The translations under genes were made by a program, and so were the position numbers. From NCBI GenBank assembly GCA_902557145.1, contig CACDYZ010000004.1, positions 41,421 through 105,420 on the forward strand: 64,000 bases of DNA. Direction: 5' to 3'. Within the stretch, counting starts at the first letter, position 1. The number at the start of each line of letters is the position of its first letter. Source of the DNA: an uncultured Alphaproteobacteria bacterium (lineage in GTDB: Bacteria; Pseudomonadota; Alphaproteobacteria; HIMB59). Below are positions 1 to 8,294 of this stretch, one piece after another. Below the pieces are notes generated by a model, which saw nothing but the letters and a program-made list of their open reading frames with translations, was not told the origin of the DNA and ran no database searches.

Positions 1-905
1 CTGATAGTTCCTGTTTTAGAACGCATTACAATAGAGTGTGTTTCTGCAAATTTTTTATTGATGTTTATTCCTCGAAGCATAGTTCCATCAGTTACGCCTG
101 TGGCTGAAAACATTACATCTCCAGTAGCTAGATCATTAAGTTTATAAATCTTATCTAAATTTTCTATACCTGTTTTTCTTGCTCTCTCTATTTCTTGATC
201 ATTGTAAAAAATTAGCTGGCCCTCTAAATAACCACCTACACATTGCAAAGCGGCAGCAGCAAGTACTCCCTCTGGTGCGCCACCTATACCGTAATACATA
301 TCAATGTTACTATTATCTATAGCTGAGGAAATTACTGCACTAACATCTCCATCTCCAATTATTTTAATTCTCGCACCTGCAGATCTTATAGTTTCAATAT
401 CCTCTTGATGTCTTTCACGGTCGAGAATGCATATTACTAGATCTTCAGTATTAATATTTTTATATTTTGCTAGTTCTTTAATATTTGATTTTAGATCTTG
501 GCTTAAAGATATAATACTATCATTGTCGACCTTGGCTGAAATTTTTCTCATATATACATCAGGAGCATTTAAAAAGCCCCCCTCTTGTGCTAGCGCAATG
601 ACTGCCATAGCATTTTCCCCACCTTTTGCTGTTATTGTCGTCCCCTCTAAAGGGTCAAGTGCAATATCAACGTTTGGTCCACCTTGACCAACTTTTTCAC
701 CAATATATAGCATGGGAGCTTCATCTCTTTCACCTTCACCTATTACAACTGTACCTGATATTGTAAGAGAGTTTAGGCACTTTCGCATTGCGTCAACAGC
801 TGCTTGATCAGCTGCTTTTTCATTTCCTCTTCCTATATGTTTGGATGCAGCTAATGCTGCAAATTCAGAAACTCTGACCAACTCAATAGCAAGATTTCTA
901 TCCAA
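1..905 (-). CDS. glpX: Class II fructose-1,6-bisphosphatase, partial
   Basis: Hydrolyses fructose 1,6-bisphosphate to fructose 6-phosphate in gluconeogenesis. About 302 residues are visible; the C-terminus runs off the left edge. Family motifs seen in order are GEGERDEAPML (metal-binding region), DPLEGTT (class II signature), KGGENAMAVIA and VMFSATGVTDG near the cut end. The start is a TTG at 903-905: an in-frame TAG lies just upstream, no ATG is available, and AGAGG sits about 8 bases before the TTG. The TTG overlaps the last 8 bases of hom, so the two are probably translationally coupled. Identification is firm; only the missing end is unknown. Confidence 0.95.
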   Translation of the reverse strand, partial: MDRNLAIELVRVSEFAALAASKHIGRGNEKAADQAAVDAMRKCLNSLTISGTVVIGEGERDEAPMLYIGEKVGQGGPNVDIALDPLEGTTITAKGGENAMAVIALAQEGGFLNAPDVYMRKISAKVDNDSIISLSQDLKSNIKELAKYKNINTEDLVICILDRERHQEDIETIRSAGARIKIIGDGDVSAVISSAIDNSNIDMYYGIGGAPEGVLAAAALQCVGGYLEGQLIFYNDQEIERARKTGIENLDKIYKLNDLATGDVMFSATGVTDGTMLRGININKKFAETHSIVMRSKTGTI

Positions 906-2184
906 TATTTTCCTCTATTCTGATTACAGAAATTTCGTTTTTAAGGAAATTAGTTTTCTTTAAATTATCAACTACTTGAGTGATATTTTTTAAACCAACT
1001 GGATCAGATATTATAATAATAGGTACGACTTTCTCATTTGAAGTATTTAATTGAATTATAGATTTTATAGAAATTAATTTTTGTGAAAATAATTGTGCTA
1101 TCGATTTAAGAACACCTACTTTATTAAGTACAGACATTCTTAAATAGTATGGTCTAATTCTTTGAGATTGACTAACAAACTTAGCTTTCAACATTCGTGA
1201 ATATTTTTTTATAAACACACCTTTGTCTGGAGAATAATTAATAAATCTTTTAATATCAGAAATAATAGAAGTAGCTGTAGGATATCCACCTGCACCTTTT
1301 CCAACTAAGCTAGTCTTTAAAAAGTTTTCTCCTTCAAAAGTAATTACATTCTCTTCAAAATTAGTTTTTGCTATTAAGCTAGAGTCTGGAACGAAACAAG
1401 GTGCTACAGATGAGAAAAATTTATCTTTATTCCTCTCTGTTATAGAAACAAGTTTTAATTTATAACCAAGATTAAGACCCTGTTCTAAATCAATGAGCTT
1501 AATATTTTCTATTCCATCATAGTGCATATCAGAAAATTTAAATTTTTTTCCAAAAGATATATTTGAGAGCAATACAAGCTTATGCATAGCGTCTCTACCA
1601 GACAAATCTGCACTTGAGTCCTGTTCTGCAAATCCATTTTTAATTGCCTGTTCTAATGTTTCTTTAAAACTAATCTTATTTTCATACATCTTTGAAATTA
1701 TATAATTGGTTGTGCCGTTAAAAATTCCATAAATAGCATTAATTTTTGAGGGATAAATACTTTGTTGTGTTGTTTGCACCACTGGTACTGCGCCTAACAC
1801 TGCAGCTTCAAATCCCAAAAATAAATTTTTCTTATCAAATCCCTCAAAAAATAAATCTGACTTTTCAGCTAGTTGTGCTTTATTTGCAGTAATGAGAGAT
1901 ATTTTATTTTTTAAGCAAAATTTATAAAGATCATTAATATATTTCCCAGTACCTCCAATAGTTTCAATGATTAGGTCAGGTTTAATTTGATTTAAGCTTT
2001 TAAAATCATTAATCCATTTGTATTTGCTAACTTTGAAAATTCTTTTCTTTTTTTTGTTTTTTGCACCAATAGCAACTATTTCACATTTAGTATTATCTAA
2101 AATATATGAATTTTTTTCTATTAACTTGACTACATGAGAGCCAACGACACCTAATCCTAAAATTGCTATTCTAATTTTGTTCAT
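898..2184 (-). CDS. hom: Homoserine dehydrogenase
   Basis: Reduces aspartate semialdehyde to homoserine, the entry to threonine and methionine synthesis. The 428-residue length is usual for the ACT-containing form. An N-terminal Rossmann fold shows GLGVVG at residues 10-15 and NKAQLA near 101. The catalytic domain carries FNGTTNYI at 154-161, DLSGRDAMHKL at 193-203 and GKGAGGYPTAT at 295-305. A C-terminal ACT domain from about 347 (MSVLNKVGVLKSI) suggests allosteric control, typically by threonine. It lies between a small lipoprotein candidate (14-base overlap) and glpX (8-base overlap), probably in the rplM-rpsI transcript. Confidence 0.96.
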   Translation of the reverse strand: MNKIRIAILGLGVVGSHVVKLIEKNSYILDNTKCEIVAIGAKNKKKKRIFKVSKYKWINDFKSLNQIKPDLIIETIGGTGKYINDLYKFCLKNKISLITANKAQLAEKSDLFFEGFDKKNLFLGFEAAVLGAVPVVQTTQQSIYPSKINAIYGIFNGTTNYIISKMYENKISFKETLEQAIKNGFAEQDSSADLSGRDAMHKLVLLSNISFGKKFKFSDMHYDGIENIKLIDLEQGLNLGYKLKLVSITERNKDKFFSSVAPCFVPDSSLIAKTNFEENVITFEGENFLKTSLVGKGAGGYPTATSIISDIKRFINYSPDKGVFIKKYSRMLKAKFVSQSQRIRPYYLRMSVLNKVGVLKSIAQLFSQKLISIKSIIQLNTSNEKVVPIIIISDPVGLKNITQVVDNLKKTNFLKNEISVIRIEENIG

Positions 2185-2392
2185 TTTGAGATTTTAAAAT
2201 TTGTTCTTTTCTAATACTACTCTTTTCGTTGAATTCCTCTAATTCTTTTTTCTTTTCAAGTAAATTTTTATCAAAGTTCTGAAAAGATCTTTCACAAGAA
2301 GTGGTAGTTATTGATAATAAAATGACAGAAAAAATAAATAAAAGATTATCTTTTAGAGAACTGAAAACTTCGCCTAGCTTTTTGCCTACCAT
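2171..2392 (-). CDS. Small putative lipoprotein
   Basis: A 73-residue reading frame filling the space between rpsI and hom. It has a basic start, a hydrophobic segment (residues 17-27) and a possible but imperfect lipobox, TTTSC, with Cys at 33. A charged, Lys/Glu-rich tail follows that could form a short helix. The only ATG in frame (2390-2392) lies 47 bases inside rpsI; a start nearer the rpsI end would need a rare ATT codon. The 3' end overlaps hom by 14 bases. I do not recognise the family. Many alphaproteobacteria have argC after rpsI, so this is not the usual neighbour. It could be a small surface lipoprotein or a non-functional frame, but the signal-like N-terminus favours a real gene. 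Confidence 0.5.
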   Translation of the reverse strand: MVGKKLGEVFSSLKDNLLFIFSVILLSITTTSCERSFQNFDKNLLEKKKELEEFNEKSSIRKEQILKSQNEQN

Positions 2393-2735
2393 ACTTTTTA
2401 CGTTCTACTGTTCTCGAGTCTCTTGTTAAGAAACCATTTTTTTTTAATATATCTTTAGTATTAGGGTCAATTTTTGTTAAAGATCTACTAATACCGTGTT
2501 TGATTGCACCAGCTTGACCAGAAAGACCGCCTCCAAGCACCGTTATTCTTAAATCTACAGAGTCTAATTTTTTCGCTACTTCCAAAGGTTGGTTGATTAT
2601 CATTCTTAGAGCTTTGTCTGGAAAATAATCATCAATTTTTTTTTTGTTAATTGTAATATTTCCTGTCCCGTTGGATATCCATACTCTCGCAATAGATTCT
2701 TTACGTCTGCCTGTACTATAAACTTGATTAGACAT
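2346..2735 (-). CDS. rpsI: 30S ribosomal protein S9
   Basis: Small-subunit protein whose C-terminal tail reaches the P-site tRNA. The protein begins [13 protein letters not shown], carries [19 protein letters not shown] in the middle and ends with the basic tail RRSFQFSKR, close to the canonical KR ending. I chose the ATG at 2735, giving 129 residues, over the one at 2744 because a GGAAG lies about 10 bases before 2735 and only 2 bases before 2744. The start overlaps the end of rplM by 8 bases, the classic L13-S9 coupling. Confidence 0.97.
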   Translation of the reverse strand: MSNQVYSTGRRKESIARVWISNGTGNITINKKKIDDYFPDKALRMIINQPLEVAKKLDSVDLRITVLGGGLSGQAGAIKHGISRSLTKIDPNTKDILKKNGFLTRDSRTVERKKYGRQKARRSFQFSKR

Positions 2736-3195
2736 TAACTTCATTCTTCCTGTTCATTGATTTAAAATCTAATAATTTTGGATTTTGCGAGTCATGAGGG
2801 TGATTAGCATCCTTGTATATTTTTAAATTATTTTTCATAAGATCCCTAAATAAAGGTGAATTAGGAAGCATTCCTTTTATTGCTTTTTTTATAATATCAT
2901 CAGATTTATTTTTTTCTTTTAGCTTCTCTGGGGTAATTTCTTTTATACCACCAGGATGGCCTGTATGTTTATAATATTTTTTATCAGTAGTTTTATTACC
3001 TGAAAATCTTACTTTATCAGTATTAATAATAATCACACCATCTCCAACTGGTAAGTTAGGAGAGTATTGGGGTTTATTTTTACCTTTGAGTATTAAGCTA
3101 ACTCTAGAAGCAAGTCTGCCAACAGAAATATTAGTAGCATCTAATAGATGCCATTCTTTCTGAAACTCAGATTTTTTTAGAGTAGTTGTTTTCAC
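2728..3195 (-). CDS. rplM: 50S ribosomal protein L13
   Basis: Early-assembling large-subunit protein of 155 residues. Typical segments are [18 protein letters not shown] near the N-terminus, [16 protein letters not shown] and [10 protein letters not shown] in the middle, and [12 protein letters not shown]. The start is GTG at 3193-3195. A sigma-70-like promoter lies just upstream (-35 at 3227-3232, -10 at 3205-3210), predicting a transcript that begins about 3 bases before the GTG, so the mRNA would be nearly leaderless. It is the first gene of rplM-rpsI-(lipoprotein)-hom-glpX. No L13 autoregulatory leader is possible in such a short 5' end. Confidence 0.97.
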   Translation of the reverse strand: MKTTTLKKSEFQKEWHLLDATNISVGRLASRVSLILKGKNKPQYSPNLPVGDGVIIINTDKVRFSGNKTTDKKYYKHTGHPGGIKEITPEKLKEKNKSDDIIKKAIKGMLPNSPLFRDLMKNNLKIYKDANHPHDSQNPKLLDFKSMNRKNEVNV

Positions 3196-3204
3196 GATAG
3201 GGGG

Positions 3205-3232
3205 AATATAAGTAAAATCATTAAAAAATCAA
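3205..3232 (-). promoter_or_regulatory. Candidate sigma-70 promoter for rplM
   Basis: On the minus strand TTGATT (3227-3232) is followed after 16 bases by TATATT (3205-3210). The predicted start falls near 3198, about 3 bases before the GTG of rplM. The hexamers and spacing fit sigma-70, and this is one of the few true intergenic gaps in the window. The motif match is seen directly; its activity is inferred. Confidence 0.5.
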
Positions 3233-3309
3233 GGATTATAGATAAAATTTTTGATATAAATAGGGATACCATAGAGTTTTAATCATTATTTTCCTAATTT
3301 TAATGTGTT

Positions 3310-3339
3310 TATGATCACTGGACTTGAACCAGCGACCTT
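3310..3339 (-). other. Orphan tRNA T-arm-like hairpin
   Basis: The minus strand reads GGTC, then a 5-bp stem GCTGG/CCAGT (one G-T pair) closing the loop TTCAAGT, at 3317-3333. This matches the tRNA T-arm rule GGTTC-A-N-CC. I could not fold the upstream 50 bases into an anticodon arm or D-arm, nor find a matching acceptor strand or CCA. From memory, many alphaproteobacteria have a tRNA-Pro just after this merR gene, and this arm resembles the tRNA-Pro arm with a compensatory swap in the stem. The likely reading is a decayed tRNA, but a chance hairpin or an atypical small RNA is possible. Confidence 0.35.
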
Positions 3340-3384
3340 CAAGCCAGCAAAACGAATACTCTGTGAACCTTTGTTAATCTGAGA

Positions 3385-3693
3385 TTATCTAGAGTTTTTA
3401 AGAAGTCCCAATAAATCTTTTAAATCTGAGAGGATATTATCATTTAGAGATTTATTTTTTGATTTTGATTTTGATAAATAATCATTTACTCCATCTAAAG
3501 TTAATTTTTGGACATCAAGTAAATTTTTTATTTTTTTCAGAAGGAGTAAGTTTTCATAATCGTACAATCTGTGGCCTGATTGAGTTCTAATAACTTTCAA
3601 TTTTGAAATTCTACTTTCCCAAAATCTTATAGTGTGTTTTTGCTCCCCCACTATCTGGGATACATCATCTATATTATAAAAGTTTTTGTTCAT
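3385..3693 (-). CDS. MerR-family transcriptional regulator
   Basis: A 102-residue DNA-binding protein. The N-terminal MerR winged helix-turn-helix is clear: YNIDDVSQIVG, then HTIRFWESRI, then RTQSGHRLYDYENLLLL. A short helical tail follows and there is no effector domain, as in the small MerR proteins found beside ihfA across Alphaproteobacteria. No conserved cysteines for metal sensing are present. The ATG overlaps the ihfA stop by 4 bases, so it is the last gene of plsX-ihfA-merR. Target genes are unknown. Confidence 0.88.
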   Translation of the reverse strand: MNKNFYNIDDVSQIVGEQKHTIRFWESRISKLKVIRTQSGHRLYDYENLLLLKKIKNLLDVQKLTLDGVNDYLSKSKSKNKSLNDNILSDLKDLLGLLKNSR

Positions 3694-3965
3694 AAGAGTA
3701 GTTTATTGGATTTTTTAAAGCTTATAACTTTTCTTGATTTTATTAAGTGCTCTTCTTTTGTTTTTGGATTTCTTCCAATTCTTTCATTTTTTTGATTTAT
3801 TTTAAAAGAGCCAATATAATTTATTGATAGATCTGAGTTGATCATCATATTGCTCCAAATTTCTAAAATTTTATCAATTTTTTTATAAACTGTAGAATAA
3901 GCAATACCGAATTCAATTGATATTTGTTTAGCTATTGTTTCTCTAGTTAATTTATCTTGAGACAT
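3690..3965 (-). CDS. ihfA: Integration host factor subunit alpha
   Basis: A small DNA-bending protein of the HU/IHF family, about 92 residues, expected to pair with IHF-beta in nucleoid structure, replication and recombination. The sequence begins SQDKLTRETIAKQI and ends with the DNA-binding arm, with GRNPKTKEE matching the family signature. The start is the ATG at 3963-3965; the open frame extends to 4013 but that part overlaps plsX coding and does not look like IHF. It overlaps plsX by 14 bases and merR by 4. In related genomes fabH lies between plsX and ihfA; here it is absent. Confidence 0.9.
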   Translation of the reverse strand: MSQDKLTRETIAKQISIEFGIAYSTVYKKIDKILEIWSNMMINSDLSINYIGSFKINQKNERIGRNPKTKEEHLIKSRKVISFKKSNKLLL

Positions 3966-4956
3966 TTTTCTTAATCTCATTAAGTAAATTAGCATCAATG
4001 CATTTGACACCAAATTCTATTGCGTTTGCAAACGCATGTGAGTCTGCATTACCGTGACTTTTTATAACTATACCGTTTACTCCAATGAACATTCCTCCAT
4101 TATAGTTTCTTGGATCGATTGAATTTTTAAAATTATTAAAATTTTTTTTAAGCAATAAAGACAAAAATTTTGAATATGGAGAGGAAGTCAAACTTTTTTT
4201 TAAAGAGTCAGTTATAAATTTAGATACACCTTCAGCTGTTTTAAGTGCAATATTTCCAGAAAATCCATCTGTAACAATGACATGGTTGTTTGTTGAGGTT
4301 ATCTCATCCGCCTCTACAAAACCCTTATAATTTATTCTTTTATCACTTTTCATTAATTCATGTGTCTCTTGAATTAAATTATTTCCTTTGAGTTCCTCCG
4401 ATCCAATATTTAAAAGTGCTACTTTGGTGTCAATTTGCGGATATAGAACTTTATAGTAAGTACTTCCCATAACAGCAAAATCTAATAAATTTTCTGAACT
4501 GCATTCAGCATTTGCTCCTAAATCTAAAAAACATACTGGATGTTTTTCTGATGGAAAAAGAGAAGCAATCGCTGGTCTAGTTATATTTTCAATTGTCCTT
4601 AAATAAACAGTTGAATAGGCCATCATGGCACCAGTATTCCCTGCTGAAATACTTATTTGATTTTTATCCTCTTTTAAATTCAAAATAGCATTAGACATCG
4701 AACTGTTTCGATTATCTTTTTTTAATGCATCACTAGGTTTCATATCTGGGGAAATAAAGTTTTGAGATTGGGTCCATTGAGAGTTATCAAATAAGTCTGA
4801 AAATATTGGTTTAAATTTTTCATAAATAGATTTTTCTGAGTGTAAATTAAAGTTAATAGATGGATTATTGGTTTTAGCTATATTTGCCCCTTCTAAAACT
4901 GAGTTTGGTGCAAAGTCACCACCGTGAAGATCAAGATTTATTAAATACTTATTCAT
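3952..4956 (-). CDS. plsX: Phosphate acyltransferase PlsX
   Basis: Converts acyl-ACP to acyl-phosphate, which PlsY (at 24692) uses to acylate glycerol 3-phosphate. The length of 334 residues is normal. ISAGNTGAMMA (around 103-112) and FLDLGANAEC (143-152) match the family well. The N-terminal signature, normally DAMGGD, is DLHGGD at 9-14, an unusual substitution. It is a peripheral membrane enzyme in other bacteria. It starts a three-gene operon with ihfA and merR, and its ATG interlocks with a plus-strand ATG as CATG at 4954-4957. Confidence 0.95.
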   Translation of the reverse strand: MNKYLINLDLHGGDFAPNSVLEGANIAKTNNPSINFNLHSEKSIYEKFKPIFSDLFDNSQWTQSQNFISPDMKPSDALKKDNRNSSMSNAILNLKEDKNQISISAGNTGAMMAYSTVYLRTIENITRPAIASLFPSEKHPVCFLDLGANAECSSENLLDFAVMGSTYYKVLYPQIDTKVALLNIGSEELKGNNLIQETHELMKSDKRINYKGFVEADEITSTNNHVIVTDGFSGNIALKTAEGVSKFITDSLKKSLTSSPYSKFLSLLLKKNFNNFKNSIDPRNYNGGMFIGVNGIVIKSHGNADSHAFANAIEFGVKCIDANLLNEIKKNVSR

Positions 4957-5005
4957 GTATGTTTATTATTGCTTTAAAGAAACTTATACCTTATTTGTTT
5001 TTATT

Positions 5006-5338
5006 GTGAATATTTTAAAAATTCATAAAATTCTTTTAGCCCTTATATGCTCAATAATTTTATTTTCTTGCTCAAAAGATGTTTATTTTTCTGGTATTTC
5101 GGAAAATAGTTTTAATGAAATCAAAGAAAATTATCAAAAAATCGATTACTCAAAAGAAGACATAATAACTATTATTGGTCCCCCTTTAATAAAAGAAAAC
5201 CTTGAAAATTTGTGGATATATAGAACCGATAAAAAAAAAGGAATAGCTGCTTTCAAGCAAACTGTTTACAACAAGACCTTAAAACTAAAATTTGAAGATA
5301 ATATTTTAAGGTCTGTTGAAGAAATTGACTTAAATTAA
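5006..5338 (+). CDS. bamE: Outer-membrane assembly lipoprotein BamE (SmpA/OmlA)
   Basis: Accessory lipoprotein of the BAM complex. From the GTG at 5006 it is about 110 residues: a short basic start, a hydrophobic stretch, then a good lipobox LFSC. The BamE fold follows, with [24 protein letters not shown] and [14 protein letters not shown]. The frame is open back to an ATG at 4955, but that would give an overlong signal and interlock with the plsX start, so I prefer GTG 5006. It stands divergent from plsX, and its stop overlaps the hppA stop by 4 bases (shared TTAA). The function rests on fold-like motifs and lipobox. Confidence 0.78.
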   Translation: MNILKIHKILLALICSIILFSCSKDVYFSGISENSFNEIKENYQKIDYSKEDIITIIGPPLIKENLENLWIYRTDKKKGIAAFKQTVYNKTLKLKFEDNILRSVEEIDLN

Positions 5339-7458
5339 ATAATATTTAAATGAACGACTATTGATAGTAATAGAATTGATACAATATTTGTTATTTTAAT
5401 CATTGGGTTAACAGCTGGGCCTGCAGTATCCTTGTAAGGATCACCAACAGTATCACCGGTGATAGAAGCTTTATGCGTTTCACTACCTTTTCCACCTAAA
5501 TTACCATCTTCAATATATTTTTTTGCATTATCCCATGCACCACCACCAGCAGTCATTGAAATAGCCACAAAAAAACCAGTAATTATAACTCCAATTAAAA
5601 GAGCACCAAGTGCTTGAAATGCAGTATTAACACTACCTGTAAGGGAATAAACACCGAAGAAGACAACCACTGGCGATAAAACTGGGAGTAAAGATGGTAT
5701 GATCATTTCTTTAATTGCAGATTTTGTTAAAATGTCTACACATTTCCCATAATCTGGTTTCTCTTTACCTGACATAATTCCTTTTTTTTCTTTAAACTGT
5801 TGTCTAACTTCTAAAACAACTGATCCAGCTGCTCTTCCAACAGCCGTCATGCTTAATGCACTAAATAAATATGGAAGTAATCCTCCTAATAAAAGACCAA
5901 TAATTACATATGGCTCTGACAGATCAAAAGATACGTCAAAAACATTATTACCTGTTTCCTTGTTAAAATATTTTAAATCCTCTGTGTAGGCTGCAAATAA
6001 AACTAAGGCTCCAAGACCGGCAGATCCGATTGCATATCCTTTAGTGACAGCTTTAGTGGTGTTTCCAACGGCATCAAGAGCATCAGTTCTTTGTCTTACA
6101 CTTTTTCTCAATCCAGACATCTCAGCAATACCGCCTGCATTATCTGTTACAGGACCGTAGGCGTCTAGCGCAACTACCATTCCTGCTAGAGCTAACATTG
6201 AAGTTACTGCAATAGCAATGCCGAATAGACCTGCTGTTGCAAATGTTAATCCAATACCCGCTACTATAATAAGCACAGGAATAGCAGTAGACTCCATACC
6301 CATGGCTAATCCTTGAATAATATTTGTTGCATGACCAGTTTGGGAAGCTTCAGCAACGCTCTTCACGGGTCGATACTCTGTACTTGTGTAGTATTCAGTT
6401 ATGAAAACAAGAGCTAAAGTAATTAATAAACCATAGACAGCACAGAGAAATAAATCCATACCGTTATACCACTTAGATCCTATTTGGAAATATTGATCAA
6501 AGCCAATTGAATAATGAGTGATTATAGCAAATAGAACAACTGAGATTATCAGTGTCATAAAGAAACCTTTATAAAGAGCTCCCATAATAGAGGATTTCGG
6601 TGAGGATATTGAGACAAACTGTGAACCTATAATAGAAGCAATGATGCTTGATCCAGCTAAAAGCAATGGGTAAATCGTTAAATCAGTTACTGCTCCTTGA
6701 AAGATTATTGCCAATACCATAGTTGCAACAATAGAAACGACATAAGTCTCAAATAAATCTGCAGCCATACCAGCACAGTCTCCTACGTTATCTCCTACAT
6801 TGTCTGCAATAACAGCAGGATTTCTAGGGTCGTCTTCCGGAATATCTTTTTCAACTTTACCAACTAAGTCTGCACCAACGTCAGCACCTTTTGTAAATAT
6901 ACCCCCACCTAGTCTTGCAAAAATTGAAATTAAAGATGAACCAAAACCTAGAGCTACTAAAGGCTCAATAAGTTCTCTCCCGCTTCTACCAAAACCAAAA
7001 TATAAAAGTAAAAAATATCCAGCAATACCTGCTAATGCTAAACCTACAACTAAAAGTCCAGTAACAGCACCAGCGTTAAATGCCACATACAAACCCTTTT
7101 TCAAAGACTCACTAGAAGCTTGAGCAGTTATAACATTTGCACGAACTGATACGTTCATTCCTATGTATCCAGCTAAGCCTGATAAAACAGCACCAATCAA
7201 AAAACCAACTGGTACATCATATGTGTGTTCAAAAGGTATTAAAAAAAATGCAAGAAAGATCACTATGCCAACTATGGCTATGGTAGTGTACTGTCTATTT
7301 AAGTAAGCTTTTGCACCCTCTTGAATAGCACCAGATATTTGAATCATTTTCTTGGTGCCTTTAGATAAACTTAATATTTTATTTGTTGTAAATAAACCGA
7401 AAGCAATCGCTGCGATTGCAGCAAATAATACTATTTGCAAGTACTGTATTTGAGACAT
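5335..7458 (-). CDS. hppA: Proton-translocating membrane pyrophosphatase
   Basis: Hydrolyses pyrophosphate and pumps protons across the inner membrane, saving energy from biosynthetic PPi. The protein has 707 residues and many membrane segments (the family has about 16). The substrate site is intact: [20 protein letters not shown] at 191-210 and DNVGDNVGD at 219-227. Lys469 in [16 protein letters not shown] matches the potassium-independent, R. rubrum-like subclass, so it should not need K+ for activation. It is the last gene of the long minus-strand block, 31 bases after nusB. It is more GC-rich than its neighbours, probably because of protein conservation. Confidence 0.97.
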   Translation of the reverse strand: MSQIQYLQIVLFAAIAAIAFGLFTTNKILSLSKGTKKMIQISGAIQEGAKAYLNRQYTTIAIVGIVIFLAFFLIPFEHTYDVPVGFLIGAVLSGLAGYIGMNVSVRANVITAQASSESLKKGLYVAFNAGAVTGLLVVGLALAGIAGYFLLLYFGFGRSGRELIEPLVALGFGSSLISIFARLGGGIFTKGADVGADLVGKVEKDIPEDDPRNPAVIADNVGDNVGDCAGMAADLFETYVVSIVATMVLAIIFQGAVTDLTIYPLLLAGSSIIASIIGSQFVSISSPKSSIMGALYKGFFMTLIISVVLFAIITHYSIGFDQYFQIGSKWYNGMDLFLCAVYGLLITLALVFITEYYTSTEYRPVKSVAEASQTGHATNIIQGLAMGMESTAIPVLIIVAGIGLTFATAGLFGIAIAVTSMLALAGMVVALDAYGPVTDNAGGIAEMSGLRKSVRQRTDALDAVGNTTKAVTKGYAIGSAGLGALVLFAAYTEDLKYFNKETGNNVFDVSFDLSEPYVIIGLLLGGLLPYLFSALSMTAVGRAAGSVVLEVRQQFKEKKGIMSGKEKPDYGKCVDILTKSAIKEMIIPSLLPVLSPVVVFFGVYSLTGSVNTAFQALGALLIGVIITGFFVAISMTAGGGAWDNAKKYIEDGNLGGKGSETHKASITGDTVGDPYKDTAGPAVNPMIKITNIVSILLLSIVVHLNII

Positions 7459-7489
7459 GGTAAGTTGTTAATCTATTTCTATTTTATTT

Positions 7490-7876
7490 TCAAGGTGCTT
7501 TTTTAGAGGCATCATCAAGTAGAAAGTTGAAATATTTAACCTCTTCTTGGGTAAGAAAATCCTTAGAAAGCTTAATATATTCGCTCATTAATATCTTTTT
7601 TTTCTCCTTATTTAAGAGGTATTCAGAGCAAAAGGCATAAAGTAAAAAAACAGTTATTTTGTTAGTTTTTTCAATAATTTTAGAATCTATCAACCCTTTA
7701 ATTTTCTCTATATTAGAGTTGAAGCTCTCGTTTAAAGAAAATAATTTTTTTTTATTAAAAGGTCTTTTTTTAATATTTTGTTTGATGAATTCATCTAACT
7801 CAAAGTCAGTGGAATAATTTCTTTGAAATATAAATTGAAAAAAAAATAGTCTAGTATTTTTATTTAAATTAAGCAT
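7490..7876 (-). CDS. nusB: Transcription antitermination factor NusB
   Basis: Expected to bind boxA RNA with S10 (NusE) and support rRNA transcription. The 128-residue protein is very divergent: a basic N-terminal helix (LNKNTRLFFFQFIFQRNY) fits NusB, and later helices are Lys- and Leu-rich. The assignment leans heavily on position, since ribH-nusB is a conserved pair and the frame overlaps ribH by 13 bases. No ortholog-specific motif is strong enough to be decisive alone. Confidence 0.7.
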   Translation of the reverse strand: MLNLNKNTRLFFFQFIFQRNYSTDFELDEFIKQNIKKRPFNKKKLFSLNESFNSNIEKIKGLIDSKIIEKTNKITVFLLYAFCSEYLLNKEKKKILMSEYIKLSKDFLTQEEVKYFNFLLDDASKKAP

Positions 7877-8289
7877 TTAATCATTTTAACCATCGCACTT
7901 GCAGCTTCATGCCCTTTATTTTTGTTATCATTTTTTGATCTTTTTGAAGCTTGGGAATTATTGTATGCATTGATTATACCATTAGAAATAAGAGTGGTTT
8001 TATTTTGATTTACTATATCTAAAAGGGCCTTTCCTACAGAGTCAGATATAACTTCAAAATGATAAGTTTGACCCTTAATAACACATCCTAAGGCAATAAA
8101 TAAATTATAGTTATTTGATTTTATTTTCCATTTTATCATTTGTGGGATTTCATAAACACCAGGAACAGTTAAAATTTCATATTTAAGGTCATTTTTTTCT
8201 AAAACTTTTATGCAAGATTTTGTTAGTGGATCTGTTATCTCTTTATAATAATCAGCTACAATTATTTTTATTTTTAATTTCGATTTCAT
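7864..8289 (-). CDS. ribH: 6,7-dimethyl-8-ribityllumazine synthase
   Basis: Condenses the ribitylamino-pyrimidine with dihydroxybutanone phosphate, the step before riboflavin. It has 141 residues. VPGVYEIPQM (around 43-52) binds the pyrimidine and GCVIKGQTYHFEVISD holds the catalytic His of the GxTxHFE motif. The later GIINAYNNSQASKRS segment corresponds to the loop holding the conserved Arg. It lies 5 bases after ribBA and overlaps nusB by 13 bases. Confidence 0.95.
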   Translation of the reverse strand: MKSKLKIKIIVADYYKEITDPLTKSCIKVLEKNDLKYEILTVPGVYEIPQMIKWKIKSNNYNLFIALGCVIKGQTYHFEVISDSVGKALLDIVNQNKTTLISNGIINAYNNSQASKRSKNDNKNKGHEAASAMVKMIKCLI

Positions 8290-8294
8290 AATGA

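Noticed and set aside
427..687. Open frame of 86 codons on the plus strand
   Set aside because: It is antisense to well-conserved glpX coding sequence and has no family features.
3300..3384. A full tRNA gene around the T-arm-like hairpin
   Set aside because: No anticodon arm or D-arm can be paired and the only acceptor candidate has mismatches and would run into the merR stop codon, so I report only the orphan arm.
5335..5338. Rho-independent terminators at convergent junctions
   Set aside because: T-runs are everywhere in this AT-rich DNA, but I found no GC-rich stem followed by a T-run at any of the eight junctions.
6800..7123. Open frame of 107 codons on the plus strand
   Set aside because: Antisense shadow of the conserved hppA catalytic region; Pro/Ser-rich with no signal or motif.
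5335..7458. Higher GC of hppA as a sign of transfer
   Set aside because: The protein is very strongly conserved and Gly/Ala-rich, which explains the composition; the gene is common in alphaproteobacteria.
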